This document shows positions 1 to 6,459 of a stretch of DNA of 7,034 nt, one piece after another (within the stretch, counting starts at the first letter, position 1; each line of letters starts with the position of its first letter). The notes beneath the pieces were generated by a model. The model saw only the letters and a program-made list of their open reading frames with translations, did not search any database and was not told the DNA's origin. The DNA lies in assembly GCA_002295325.1 (NCBI GenBank), contig DBGA01000039.1, forward strand, positions 29,863 through 36,896, given 5' to 3'. The stretch is from Ruminococcaceae bacterium UBA866. GTDB taxonomy: Bacteria; Bacillota; Clostridia; Oscillospirales; Ruminococcaceae. Position numbers and translations under genes: made by a program.

Positions 1-2
1 GA

Positions 3-152
3 AATGCCTGTTATAACATTACAGTAGACAGTAGTGCACATGTAGAAAAAGGTGTTCAAAGAATTACAGTTGATGGAAAAGACATCACAGGCAATGTTAT
101 CCCTATCATAGAAGGAAAAACCTGCTATGAAATTTATGTTAAAATGGGATGA
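3..152 (+). CDS. C-terminal end of a GH94 glycoside phosphorylase (cellobiose/cellodextrin phosphorylase-like), partial
   Basis: Only the last 49 codons are present; the reading frame enters from the left edge (first full codon at 3) and ends at TGA 150-152. The tail contains NITVDSSAHVEKGVQRITV followed by DGKDITGNVIPI. This resembles the C-terminal beta-sandwich of GH94 enzymes (former glycosyltransferase family 36), where a 'HV.KGV..I.VDGK.I.GN.IP' pattern followed by a short final strand is typical. Members are cytoplasmic and split beta-glucosidic bonds with inorganic phosphate, releasing a sugar 1-phosphate from cellobiose, cellodextrins, laminaribiose or chitobiose. The catalytic domain is outside the window, so substrate cannot be assigned. 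The family call is resemblance from memory over a short stretch; that this is a genuine coding end is more secure, because the other two forward frames hit stops within the first 30 bases. Confidence 0.72.
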   Translation, partial: NACYNITVDSSAHVEKGVQRITVDGKDITGNVIPIIEGKTCYEIYVKMG

Positions 153-223
153 TTTAAAAAGCCACAAGTTCGCTCTTTATTGTTCAGCATTGTAATATTA
201 GCAGATTGAACCTGCATATAAAT

Positions 224-251
224 CGCGGTTTAAGTTTTCACTTAGACCGTG
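224..251 (+). terminator. Terminator-like hairpin after the phosphorylase gene
   Basis: CGCGGTTTAAGT (224-235) pairs with ACTTAGACCGTG (240-251) across a TTTC loop. This gives a 12-bp stem with two G-U pairs when read as + strand RNA. It is followed by AATTTTTAT at 252-260, a short U-run in the right place for rho-independent termination. It lies about 70 bases after the phosphorylase stop. On the minus strand the wobble pairs become mismatches and no T-run follows, so the + direction fits better. Confidence 0.45.
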
Positions 252-286
252 AATTTTTATACCCATATTTAGCTGTAATCAACCTT

Positions 287-457
287 TTATCTTATGTGAA
301 TTCCCAATTCGTTGCAAAAGCTGTTATTTATCTGTTTTACCTTCCCTGCTTCTTTACCATCCCAGTAAGTAATCCATATTGCCATTTCATATTCTCTTAA
401 ATCAAACCACTGTTTTGATAGAAAAGCATTACATCTAGTAAGTCTTGTAACATATTT
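287..457 (-). pseudogene. Possible degraded minus-strand coding remnant, unrecognised
   Basis: Read on the minus strand, 457 down to 290 is open for 56 codons and closes with TAA (forward TTA at 287-289). The translation includes KQWFDLREYEMAIWITYW and then DGKEAGKVKQINNSF. It is rich in Trp, Tyr, Glu and Lys with few low-complexity runs, and its arginines are AGA, as in the real genes here, so it looks more protein-like than a random AT-rich frame. It lacks a plausible start with a ribosome binding site at its upstream end, which opens directly after a stop (forward TTA at 458-460). A Met at 383-385 would leave only about 32 residues. It could be the decayed tail of a small gene, or chance. 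I do not recognise the family. Confidence 0.25.
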
Positions 458-538
458 TTACATATTTTTTTAACTAAGTTATAATTTTAGTTTAATTCAA
501 ATTTATAATAATAAATTTAGCATTTATAGTTAAAATAT

Positions 539-567
539 TTGACTAATATTATGATATATGCTAGTAT
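539..567 (+). promoter_or_regulatory. Weak candidate promoter in the AT-rich spacer
   Basis: TTGACT (539-544), a 17-base spacer and TAGTAT (562-567) have the geometry of a sigma-A promoter; the -10 matches 4 of 6 consensus bases. It would give the chemoreceptor a leader of roughly 160 bases. In sequence this AT-rich such matches arise by chance, so this is only a candidate. Confidence 0.2.
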
Positions 568-688
568 TATAGCGGATTATAACTTAAAGTATATTAATAA
601 ATTTATAAATCAAATTCATAAAACAGAGTAAATTTACATGCTTAGAAAAGTATTTTTTAAAATTACATCAGACAAAAAACGCGAAAAA

Positions 689-718
689 TTGACAGATGTT
701 AATATAAAGTAATATAAA
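689..718 (+). promoter_or_regulatory. Candidate promoter directly before the chemoreceptor gene
   Basis: A perfect -35 box TTGACA (689-694) is followed after 18 bases by TATAAA (713-718), five of six -10 consensus bases. Transcription would start near 725, inside the purine-rich site GAGAGGGG (722-729), giving a very short leader that just keeps AGGGG before ATG 737. I see no clear sigma-28/sigma-D flagellar promoter (TAAA then GCCGATAT), which might have been expected for a chemotaxis gene. Confidence 0.3.
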
Positions 719-736
719 ATCGAGAGGGGCTATATA

Positions 737-2719
737 ATGAAATCTATAAAATCAAGGCTGGTACTTATATTTACAGGGGTTATACTAATTTTAAACGTAG
801 GATTAAGTCTTATGTCTATAAGTATCGTCTCCAAAAATCTAATCAAAGACACCCATAGTGATTTAATGGAAATAGCAAAGGAAGAGGCAAAATATATTGC
901 AGCAAGGAGAGATGCCGAACTTAGGTATGTCGATGCACTTGCACAAAACACAATGATTATGGATGAAACAATTCCACTGGAGCAGAAAATAACTTTTTTT
1001 GAGGCTGAAGCAAAAAGAACAGGATATTTAGCATTTGCTTTTGCTGATAAAAATGGGGATAGTACTGTTTTTAACTCAAAAAAAGAGAAAACCAATATAG
1101 CTCAACGAGAATATTTCCAAACGGCTATGACTGGCAAACCAGCAGCTTCCGATTTACTTATTAGCAGCGCTACAGGCGAACTAGTAATGATATATGCAGT
1201 TCCTATTTCTAAAAATGGACAGCAAATGGGTGTATTATATGGCAGAAAAGATGGTACAGCTTTAAATGAGATGGTGAGCCAAGCGAAGCATAAGCAAACA
1301 GGCCATGGCTATATGATTAATAATCAGGGTGTAACGGTGGCAGATGATATAGAGCTTGTTTTAAGACAAGAGAATGTGATAGAGGATGCAAAAAAAGACA
1401 AATCACTTCAATCACTCGCTGATCTTACTCAAAATCATATGATTAAAAGAGAAGTTGGATATGGCGATTATGAGTATGAGGGTGTGCATTTAGTTGCGGG
1501 ATTTGCACCAGTTGAAGGTAGCCCTTGGATTATAGTAATGGAGATTGAACAGCAAGAAATATTAGGGGAAGTAAATGCCCTTAGGAATTTACTGATTGTC
1601 TTATGCTTAGCCGCAATAGCAATTGGTGCAATCACAACCTTTTTTGTTAGTGGCACAATTGTAAAACCAATTAAAAAGGTAACGGTAGCGGCAAAACAGA
1701 TTGCAGATGGTAATTTCAATGTACATCTTTCCGTAAACTCACATGATGAGATGGGACAACTTTCAAAGGCATTTAATGCTACAATTATAAGATTGGTAGA
1801 GTATCAGGGATACATTGATGAAATATCAGACGCTCTGATGCAAATCTCCCAAGGAAATCTCATAATCGAGCTAGAAAGAGATTATACCGGTCAATTTAAA
1901 AAGCTTGAGGATAATTTGCAAGCACTGATTGATAACTTGAATTTTACGTTACTGAATATCAATCAATCAGCAGATCAAGTAGCAAGTGGTTCAGAACAGG
2001 TGGCAAGCAGTTCCCAGGAACTTGCGCAGGGTGCAACCGAGCAGGCAAGTTCAGTTGAGGAGTTATCAGCATCAATTAGTGAAATTGCAACACAAGTCAA
2101 ACAAAATGCACAAAACGCCAAATCCGCAAGTGACATGGCTGGACTTGCCGGAAATGAAATACGGAGCAGTAATGAGCAAATGAAATCAATGATTATTGCT
2201 ATGGAGCAGATTACCTTAAAATCGTCTGAAATTTCTAAAATCATCAAGGTTATTGACGATATTGCATTCCAAACAAATATTCTTGCATTGAATGCTGCGG
2301 TTGAGGCTGCAAGAGCTGGTGTTGCAGGAAAGGGATTTGCAGTTGTTGCCAGTGAGGTTCGCAACCTTGCAGGTAAATCTGCAGAAGCAGCAAAGAGTAC
2401 AACTACTCTGATTGAAGAAACACTTGCAGCAGTCGGAAACGGCTCAAGTATCGTAAATAAAACAGCAAGTGCTTTAAAATCAAGCGCTAAAACAACAAAT
2501 GAAGCTGTAACCTTAATTAATAAAATTGCAACTGCTTCCAACGATCAAGCTACGTCAATCGCACAGGTAAACCAAGGTGTAGACCAAGTTTCAGCGGTTG
2601 TTCAAACAAATGCTGCCACCGCCGAGGAGAGCGCTGCAGCGAGCGAGGAGTTGTCAAGCCAGTCAAGTCTGCTAAAAGAGACAATTTCTAAATTTAAGCT
2701 AAAAGAAACTCACAATTAA
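737..2719 (+). CDS. Methyl-accepting chemotaxis protein with double-Cache sensor domain
   Basis: This is a complete 660-residue transmembrane chemoreceptor, which senses ligands outside the cell and controls CheA kinase through CheW. In order it has: first membrane helix at about 7-31; extracellular dCache_1-type sensor at about 33-280, with REYF (124-127), D139 and a membrane-proximal lobe around [14 protein letters not shown] (191-204); second membrane helix at about 284-305; HAMP at about 304-358 with P311 and DEMGQL (337-342); then a long coiled-coil signalling domain. The kinase-control hairpin tip is at about 505-545, with the conserved EAARAG (523-528) and GKGFAVVA. Likely methylation sites are the Glu pairs E441/E442 and E630/E631, each flanked by small residues. 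There is no C-terminal NWETF-type CheR tether. ATG 737 is preceded by GAGAGGGG (722-729). The ligand cannot be read from the sequence. The gene stands alone between hairpins, with no che genes beside it. Confidence 0.95.
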   Translation: MKSIKSRLVLIFTGVILILNVGLSLMSISIVSKNLIKDTHSDLMEIAKEEAKYIAARRDAELRYVDALAQNTMIMDETIPLEQKITFFEAEAKRTGYLAFAFADKNGDSTVFNSKKEKTNIAQREYFQTAMTGKPAASDLLISSATGELVMIYAVPISKNGQQMGVLYGRKDGTALNEMVSQAKHKQTGHGYMINNQGVTVADDIELVLRQENVIEDAKKDKSLQSLADLTQNHMIKREVGYGDYEYEGVHLVAGFAPVEGSPWIIVMEIEQQEILGEVNALRNLLIVLCLAAIAIGAITTFFVSGTIVKPIKKVTVAAKQIADGNFNVHLSVNSHDEMGQLSKAFNATIIRLVEYQGYIDEISDALMQISQGNLIIELERDYTGQFKKLEDNLQALIDNLNFTLLNINQSADQVASGSEQVASSSQELAQGATEQASSVEELSASISEIATQVKQNAQNAKSASDMAGLAGNEIRSSNEQMKSMIIAMEQITLKSSEISKIIKVIDDIAFQTNILALNAAVEAARAGVAGKGFAVVASEVRNLAGKSAEAAKSTTTLIEETLAAVGNGSSIVNKTASALKSSAKTTNEAVTLINKIATASNDQATSIAQVNQGVDQVSAVVQTNAATAEESAAASEELSSQSSLLKETISKFKLKETHN

Positions 2720-2731
2720 TATTGATAAAAC

Positions 2732-2761
2732 AAGGACTGATATTGAAGGATATCAGTCCTT
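2732..2761 (+). terminator. Rho-independent terminator after the chemoreceptor gene
   Basis: AAGGACTGATAT (2732-2743) and ATATCAGTCCTT (2750-2761) form a perfect 12-bp stem around the loop TGAAGG, starting 12 bases after the stop codon. The following AATTTATTA is only modestly T-rich, so termination efficiency is uncertain, but the position separates the chemoreceptor from the next operon's promoter. Confidence 0.75.
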
Positions 2762-2804
2762 AATTTATTAAAGCTAAAATTTAAAAATTTTTTTAAAAAA
2801 ATTA

Positions 2805-2833
2805 TTGACTATTCCCATAAATGGTATTATAAT
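2805..2833 (+). promoter_or_regulatory. Strong sigma-A promoter of the regulator-ABC transporter operon
   Basis: TTGACT (2805-2810), a 17-base spacer and a perfect TATAAT (2828-2833) form a near-consensus promoter. The 30 bases just upstream (2775-2804) are only A and T, arranged in alternating A- and T-tracts, and could act as an UP element for the RNA polymerase alpha subunits. Transcription should begin near 2840, leaving a leader of about 28 bases before the TTG start at 2868. Confidence 0.8.
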
Positions 2834-2852
2834 ATTTTTTGGGATTAATACG

Positions 2853-2860
2853 AAAGGTGG
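2853..2860 (+). promoter_or_regulatory. Ribosome binding site that fixes the regulator start
   Basis: AAAGGTGG lies 7 bases before TTG 2868, ideal spacing for a Firmicute start. The alternative upstream TTG at 2805 has only A/T sequence before it and no Shine-Dalgarno site, so this site decides in favour of 2868. Confidence 0.75.
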
Positions 2861-2867
2861 TTTTAGA

Positions 2868-3362
2868 TTGGACATTACAAAGATTGTTTTAAATCCAGTA
2901 AGATTAAGAATTATTCAGTTTCTTGCAATCCATAATACTTCAACTGTTTTGCAAATTTCAAATAAAATAAGCGATATTCCCAAAACAACCCTCTATAGGC
3001 ATATTAATATACTGGAGGAAAATAAGATTATTAAGGTTGTATCTGAAAATAAAATTAGAGGTGCTACTGAAAAAGTATATTCTATCAATAGTGAGATACC
3101 CCCCGATATCTCACCACAAGATCTGTCAACAAGTTTCTTACTAGATCTACTAAGTAAATTCACTAACTATTTTGAAAACAAAGAAAATGACCCTGTTAAA
3201 GATATGGTGTTTTTGCAAACTGCTACATTCACTTTAACAGATGAAGAGTATACTTTATTTTTGAATGAGTTAAGCCAAATATTTTTAAAGTATACTGAGT
3301 TTGACATGTGTAATGATAGAAAGGTCAGAACACTATCAACAATTTCTTTACCAAATAAATAG
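2868..3362 (+). CDS. Winged helix-turn-helix transcriptional regulator (ArsR/HTH_20-like)
   Basis: This 164-residue protein probably controls the ABC transporter genes that follow. Residues about 8-75 form a winged helix: a first helix around NPVRLRIIQFLAIH, a second around TVLQISNKI (26-34), a recognition helix around IPKTTLYRHINILEENK (37-53) and a wing ending in EKVYSI (68-73). This is the layout of ArsR-like HTH_20 repressors. The remaining 90 residues, mostly helical and acidic, are not recognised and may bind an effector or form the dimer. The frame stays open upstream to a TTG at 2805, but that codon is the -35 box of the promoter, so TTG 2868 with its AAAGGTGG site is the better start. 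The ATPase gene begins 28 bases after the stop, so the three genes are probably co-transcribed. Autorepression is an inference from arrangement only; a convincing operator is not visible. Confidence 0.82.
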   Translation: MDITKIVLNPVRLRIIQFLAIHNTSTVLQISNKISDIPKTTLYRHINILEENKIIKVVSENKIRGATEKVYSINSEIPPDISPQDLSTSFLLDLLSKFTNYFENKENDPVKDMVFLQTATFTLTDEEYTLFLNELSQIFLKYTEFDMCNDRKVRTLSTISLPNK

Positions 3363-3390
3363 AAACTTAAAATAGGAAAGAGGATGCAAC

Positions 3391-4104
3391 ATGATTAAAA
3401 TTGTAAATGTAACCAAAACTTACAAGGGTGGGAAAAAGGCAGTAGACAATGTATCAATTAATGTTGAGGCTGGAGATATCTTTGGATTTATAGGTCATAA
3501 CGGTGCAGGAAAAACATCATTAATCAAAGCAATTGTTGGTATTCATGAATTTGATAGCGGTGTTATTGAAATTAATGGTATGGATATAAAAAAAGACCCT
3601 ATTAAGTGCAAATCAATAACTGCGTACATCCCAGATAACCCAGATTTATATGAGCATTTAACAGGAATACAGTATCTTAACTTTGTTGCAGACATTTTCA
3701 ATGTTTCTGCTAACGAAAGAAGTAAGCTTATAGAGAAATATGCTGACGATTTTGAAATAACAAATAGTCTTGGTGACTTGATATCATCATATTCTCACGG
3801 TATGAAACAAAAGCTTGCTATTATTTCTGCATTTGTACATAGCCCAAAGATTCTAATTTTAGATGAGCCATTTGTAGGATTAGACCCAAAAGCTGCTCAC
3901 GTTTTAAAGACAATTATGTCAGACTTTTGTGCAAAAGGAAACTGTATCTTCTTCTCTACCCACGTTTTAGACGTTGCCGAAAAGCTTTGTAATAAGATTG
4001 CTATTATTAAAGAAGGTAAACTTCTAGCTAACGGCACTACAGATGAAGTTAAAGGAACTAATAGTCTTGAAAATGTATTTTTGGAGTTGATTGACAATGG
4101 CTAA
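3391..4104 (+). CDS. ABC transporter ATP-binding protein, EcsA-like
   Basis: This 237-residue cytoplasmic ATPase powers the permease encoded next. All nucleotide-binding motifs are visible: Walker A GHNGAGKT (35-42), signature YSHGMKQ (134-140), Walker B ILILDEP with D158 and E159, D-loop GLDP (163-166) and switch histidine H191. At the Q-loop position the sequence reads YIPDNPDLYEHLTG, with Asp82 in place of the usual Gln. EcsA-type ATPases commonly carry Glu or Asp there and the same '(S)xGMKQK' signature, so this places the protein in that export-type group rather than marking a defect. The ATG at 3391 follows AGGAAAGAGG (3374-3383) with 7 bases spacing. The gene follows the regulator by 28 bases and overlaps the permease gene by 8. 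It is full length for the family. Substrate is unknown; an export role is inferred from the partner permease type. Confidence 0.93.
   Translation: MIKIVNVTKTYKGGKKAVDNVSINVEAGDIFGFIGHNGAGKTSLIKAIVGIHEFDSGVIEINGMDIKKDPIKCKSITAYIPDNPDLYEHLTGIQYLNFVADIFNVSANERSKLIEKYADDFEITNSLGDLISSYSHGMKQKLAIISAFVHSPKILILDEPFVGLDPKAAHVLKTIMSDFCAKGNCIFFSTHVLDVAEKLCNKIAIIKEGKLLANGTTDEVKGTNSLENVFLELIDNG
4083..4086 (+). promoter_or_regulatory. Internal ribosome binding site for the permease
   Basis: GGAG inside the end of the ATPase gene lies 10 bases before ATG 4097. For the alternative TTG at 4091 the spacing would be only 4 bases, too close. The location within the upstream coding sequence suggests translational coupling. 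Confidence 0.55.
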
Positions 4105-5710
4105 TTTAATGACTATATTAAAAGTAAATTTATATAATGTTTTTGGTATAAATAAAGCATTCCATTCCAAGGATAAAAATACTAAAACCAAATCTATATT
4201 AATGCTAATAGGAATCAGCATTTTAGGACTTCTGCTGCTATTTGTTTCATTTACTTATAATTTTGGTATTGCAATGACTTTAAATCAAGTAGGGGTAATA
4301 AATGCTCAACTTGGTATCATGCTTGCAGTATCTAGTATTATTACTTTAATTTTTTCAATAAGTATGGTAAATGGTACGCTGTTTGGATTTAAGGATTATG
4401 ATATATTAATGTCATATCCCATTAAACACAGCACAATAATCACAAGTCGATTAGTTATCCTTTACTGTTCAAATGTCTTTTTTTGCTTATTTATAATGAT
4501 TCCTGCAATGATTGTTTATGGAATATTTGCCTCCCCTCCCGTATTATTATATATATTTTCAATACTATCATTGCTTGTTATCCCTCTTGTTCCTATCATT
4601 ATTTCAACAATTTTAGGTACAATTATTACAGTTATATCTTCAAAATTCAAACACAGTAATTTAATTACAATTATGTTTTATTTTGTTTTTTTCATAGGAG
4701 TTATTTTTGTTTCTCAAATAGGTGGTAGACTTTCCTCGGGTGAAATTGATATGGCTCAGCTCGGTGAAACGGTGATGAGCTCAATAAATAAAATCTATCC
4801 ATTATCTTCCCTTTACATTGATGGTGTTTGCAATCAAAATATAGCATCTTTACTTTTATTCTTTCTTATCCCAACAGTTCTTTTTACTTTATATGTTGCT
4901 GTTATTTCTGTTAATTTCTCAAAAATCAATTCAGCGATAACATCAAAAAGGTCAAACAAGAACTTTAAGATGTCTGAGCAAACTCAAGCCTCACAGACTA
5001 AAGCACTATTAATGAAAGAAAGTAAAAGATATTTTAGTTGCTCTATTTATGTAATCAATACTAGTCTGGGCGTAGTTATGTCTGTAATAGCTACAGTTGC
5101 TGCAATAATATTCTCAAACAAAATTAACGATTTTATCGCTAATATACCAGCTGACTTTCCAATTCCAATAGATAAAATAATGTATCTTGTTCCCTATGCT
5201 ATTGGCTTTCTCGTTGTTATGAGCTGTACGTCAAATTGCAGTATTTCGCTTGAGGGAAAAAATCTTTGGATTTTAAAATCAAGCCCAATACCTACTATGA
5301 ATATTCTCCTGGCAAAAATTGCGTTTAATTTTTTGATTATCCTTCCAATAATAGTTTGCGTTGCTATTTTAGGCTTTATTTTAAAGCTTAATGTTTTACA
5401 ATTTGTTCTATTGGTGATTATTTCTGTCATTTATTCCTTTTTAGTTTCATTCCTTGGACTAATTGTAAATCTATTTCTGCCAATGTTAACTTGGGAATCA
5501 GAGGTAGTTGTAGTTAAACAATCAGCAGCTAATATTGTCTCGATCTTTGCTGGTTTTGGTTTAATAATCATACCTGTCATTGTTATTATGTCTTCTACAC
5601 TGAGCCCTGCACTTATGTCAATAATAATTGCACTTACTGGAATGGCTCTTATCAGTTTATGTTATTTTTTTCTTCGCACAAAAGGTGTTAAAATGTTTGA
5701 AAAGTTGTAA
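4097..5710 (+). CDS. ABC exporter permease, about 12 membrane helices, PF16949-like
   Basis: This 537-residue integral membrane protein should form the channel driven by the upstream ATPase. Hydrophobic segments lie at roughly 33-52, 68-92, 118-141, 148-176, 190-206, 249-271, 319-340, 362-378, 408-430, 433-459, 480-499 and 503-526. The cytoplasmic motif KDYDILMSYPI (99-109) resembles the 'DYDLLMSLPI' element I associate with the putative ABC exporter family PF16949. A related motif, KNLWILKSSPI (388-398), appears in the second half before another helix pair, so the protein looks like two homologous halves joined by a charged linker at about 275-310. ATG 4097 is preferred over an in-frame TTG at 4091 because of GGAG at 4083. 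Its start overlaps the ATPase stop by 8 bases, indicating a tightly coupled pair. The substrate is not deducible; peptides, lipids or drugs are all possible. Confidence 0.88.
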   Translation: MANLMTILKVNLYNVFGINKAFHSKDKNTKTKSILMLIGISILGLLLLFVSFTYNFGIAMTLNQVGVINAQLGIMLAVSSIITLIFSISMVNGTLFGFKDYDILMSYPIKHSTIITSRLVILYCSNVFFCLFIMIPAMIVYGIFASPPVLLYIFSILSLLVIPLVPIIISTILGTIITVISSKFKHSNLITIMFYFVFFIGVIFVSQIGGRLSSGEIDMAQLGETVMSSINKIYPLSSLYIDGVCNQNIASLLLFFLIPTVLFTLYVAVISVNFSKINSAITSKRSNKNFKMSEQTQASQTKALLMKESKRYFSCSIYVINTSLGVVMSVIATVAAIIFSNKINDFIANIPADFPIPIDKIMYLVPYAIGFLVVMSCTSNCSISLEGKNLWILKSSPIPTMNILLAKIAFNFLIILPIIVCVAILGFILKLNVLQFVLLVIISVIYSFLVSFLGLIVNLFLPMLTWESEVVVVKQSAANIVSIFAGFGLIIIPVIVIMSSTLSPALMSIIIALTGMALISLCYFFLRTKGVKMFEKL

Positions 5711-5724
5711 GAAATGAATAATTA

Positions 5725-5762
5725 AAAGAAGTCGTATGTATTAATTCACAATCGACTTCTTT
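5725..5762 (+). terminator. Terminator of the regulator-ABC operon
   Basis: AAAGAAGTCG (5725-5734) pairs perfectly with CGACTTCTTT (5753-5762) across an 18-base loop that may itself pair weakly (TGT with ACA). The T-rich tail GGTTTCTTATTG follows. It begins 15 bases after the permease stop. The right arm overlaps the candidate -35 box of the next gene. Confidence 0.65.
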
Positions 5763-5780
5763 GGTTTCTTATTGTATAAT
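5752..5780 (+). promoter_or_regulatory. Candidate promoter of the UPF0340 gene
   Basis: A perfect -10 box TATAAT (5775-5780) sits 17 bases after TCGACT (5752-5757), which matches four of six -35 bases. Start of transcription would be near 5787, giving a leader of about 60 bases. The leader contains a small ATCG-GTAA-CGAT hairpin (5793-5804). The -35 box lies inside the right arm of the preceding terminator. Confidence 0.55.
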
Positions 5781-5848
5781 AAAAACAGACGCATCGGTAA
5801 CGATATATTAATTTAAGCAATTTATATTATATAGTAAGGAGATTAAAA

Positions 5849-6400
5849 ATGTTTGATATAATTAAACAGCAGTCTTGTGATGCTGTTACTCAACTAATTG
5901 ATGTGGCAAAGCTATCAGAAAATGATATTTTGATTGTTGGATGTTCTACAAGTGAAGTTATAGGACATGATATTGGTTCATTTTCCAGTATAGATGTTGC
6001 AAATGCAATTTTTGATGGCATATACCCTATTCTAAAAGAAAAAGGAATTTTTTTAGCAGCTCAATGCTGTGAGCATTTGAACCGCACAATTATTATTGAA
6101 AAACAAGCGTTTATCCACTATAAATTTGAACAAGTAAATGTTGTTCCTCTACCCAAAGCAGGTGGAAGCTTTGCAACTACTGCATATAATAATTTTGATG
6201 ATCCCATTGCAGTAGAAGAGATAAGAGCAAATGCTGGTATTGATATTGGTGGTACATTGATTGGAATGCATTTGAAAAAAGTTGCTGTACCCGTCAGGCT
6301 CAATGTTATTAAAATTGGTGAAGCAAACATTATCTGTGCACGCACTAGGCCAAAATTTGTTGGTGGCGCTCGTGCAAATTACGATGATAATTTAGCTTAA
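5849..6400 (+). CDS. UPF0340 family protein (YwlG-like, TIGR01440/DUF436), function unknown
   Basis: This 183-residue soluble protein has the usual length for the UPF0340 family and shows its conserved blocks: VGCSTSEVIGHDIG (30-43), AAQCCEHLNRTIIIE (70-84), PLPKAGGSFA (100-109), ANAGIDIGGTLIGMHL (127-142) and the C-terminal ARTRPKFVGGARANY (164-178). These Cys, Glu, His and Gly-rich stretches suggest a ligand or catalytic pocket, but I know of no established biochemical role for the family. No signal peptide or membrane segment is present. ATG 5849 follows AAGGAG (5836-5841) with 7 bases spacing, an excellent start. The gene appears to be its own transcription unit, with a promoter at 5752-5780 and a strong hairpin at 6460-6503. 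It is therefore probably not functionally tied to the ABC or kdp genes on either side. Confidence 0.92.
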   Translation: MFDIIKQQSCDAVTQLIDVAKLSENDILIVGCSTSEVIGHDIGSFSSIDVANAIFDGIYPILKEKGIFLAAQCCEHLNRTIIIEKQAFIHYKFEQVNVVPLPKAGGSFATTAYNNFDDPIAVEEIRANAGIDIGGTLIGMHLKKVAVPVRLNVIKIGEANIICARTRPKFVGGARANYDDNLA

Positions 6401-6459
6401 ATATCCCATACAAAATATAAGGCAACAAAAAAATTTACCTGACGCAACAAAACAGCCAA

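Larger units (their letters stand above)
153..736. other. 584-bp intergenic region without a confident gene
   Basis: This stretch holds the hairpin at 224-251, a possible minus-strand coding remnant (287-457), and then about 250 bases of very AT-rich sequence leading to the chemoreceptor gene. A forward frame from TTG 206 runs 64 codons through the hairpin but has no ribosome binding site and no recognisable protein. A 24-codon frame at 638-712 (starting MLRKVFFKITSDKK) has only a weak purine patch before it. I see no riboswitch signature, tRNA or insertion-sequence end here. Confidence 0.6.

Noticed and set aside
206..400. 64-codon forward frame starting at TTG
   Set aside because: It has no ribosome binding site, runs through the terminator hairpin at 224-251, and its translation resembles no protein; the minus strand of the same bases looks more protein-like.
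638..712. 24-codon frame (MLRKVFFKITSDKK...) before the chemoreceptor, a possible leader peptide
   Set aside because: Only a weak purine patch precedes it, it overlaps the candidate -35 box, and nothing recognisable is encoded.
153..736. A c-di-GMP (GEMM) riboswitch before the chemoreceptor
   Set aside because: No GEMM-like conserved core is seen; the only clear structure is the hairpin at 224-251, better explained as a terminator.
1986..2183. 65-codon forward frame inside the chemoreceptor
   Set aside because: Out-of-frame shadow of the conserved signalling domain, with glutamine-rich nonsense-like composition.
1975..2541. 188-codon minus-strand frame, plus minus-strand frames 730-1095 and 1468-1719
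   Set aside because: They lie wholly or almost wholly within the chemoreceptor on the opposite strand. The long one is an alanine/serine-rich mirror of the coiled coil, with no ribosome binding site.
4091..4096. TTG 4091 as the permease start
   Set aside because: ATG 4097 two codons later has better spacing from GGAG at 4083-4086 and is a stronger start codon.
4024..4221. Minus-strand frames 3897-4097, 4024-4221, 5194-5430 and 6118-6345
   Set aside because: All are antisense to clearly recognised genes, without ribosome binding sites or protein resemblance.
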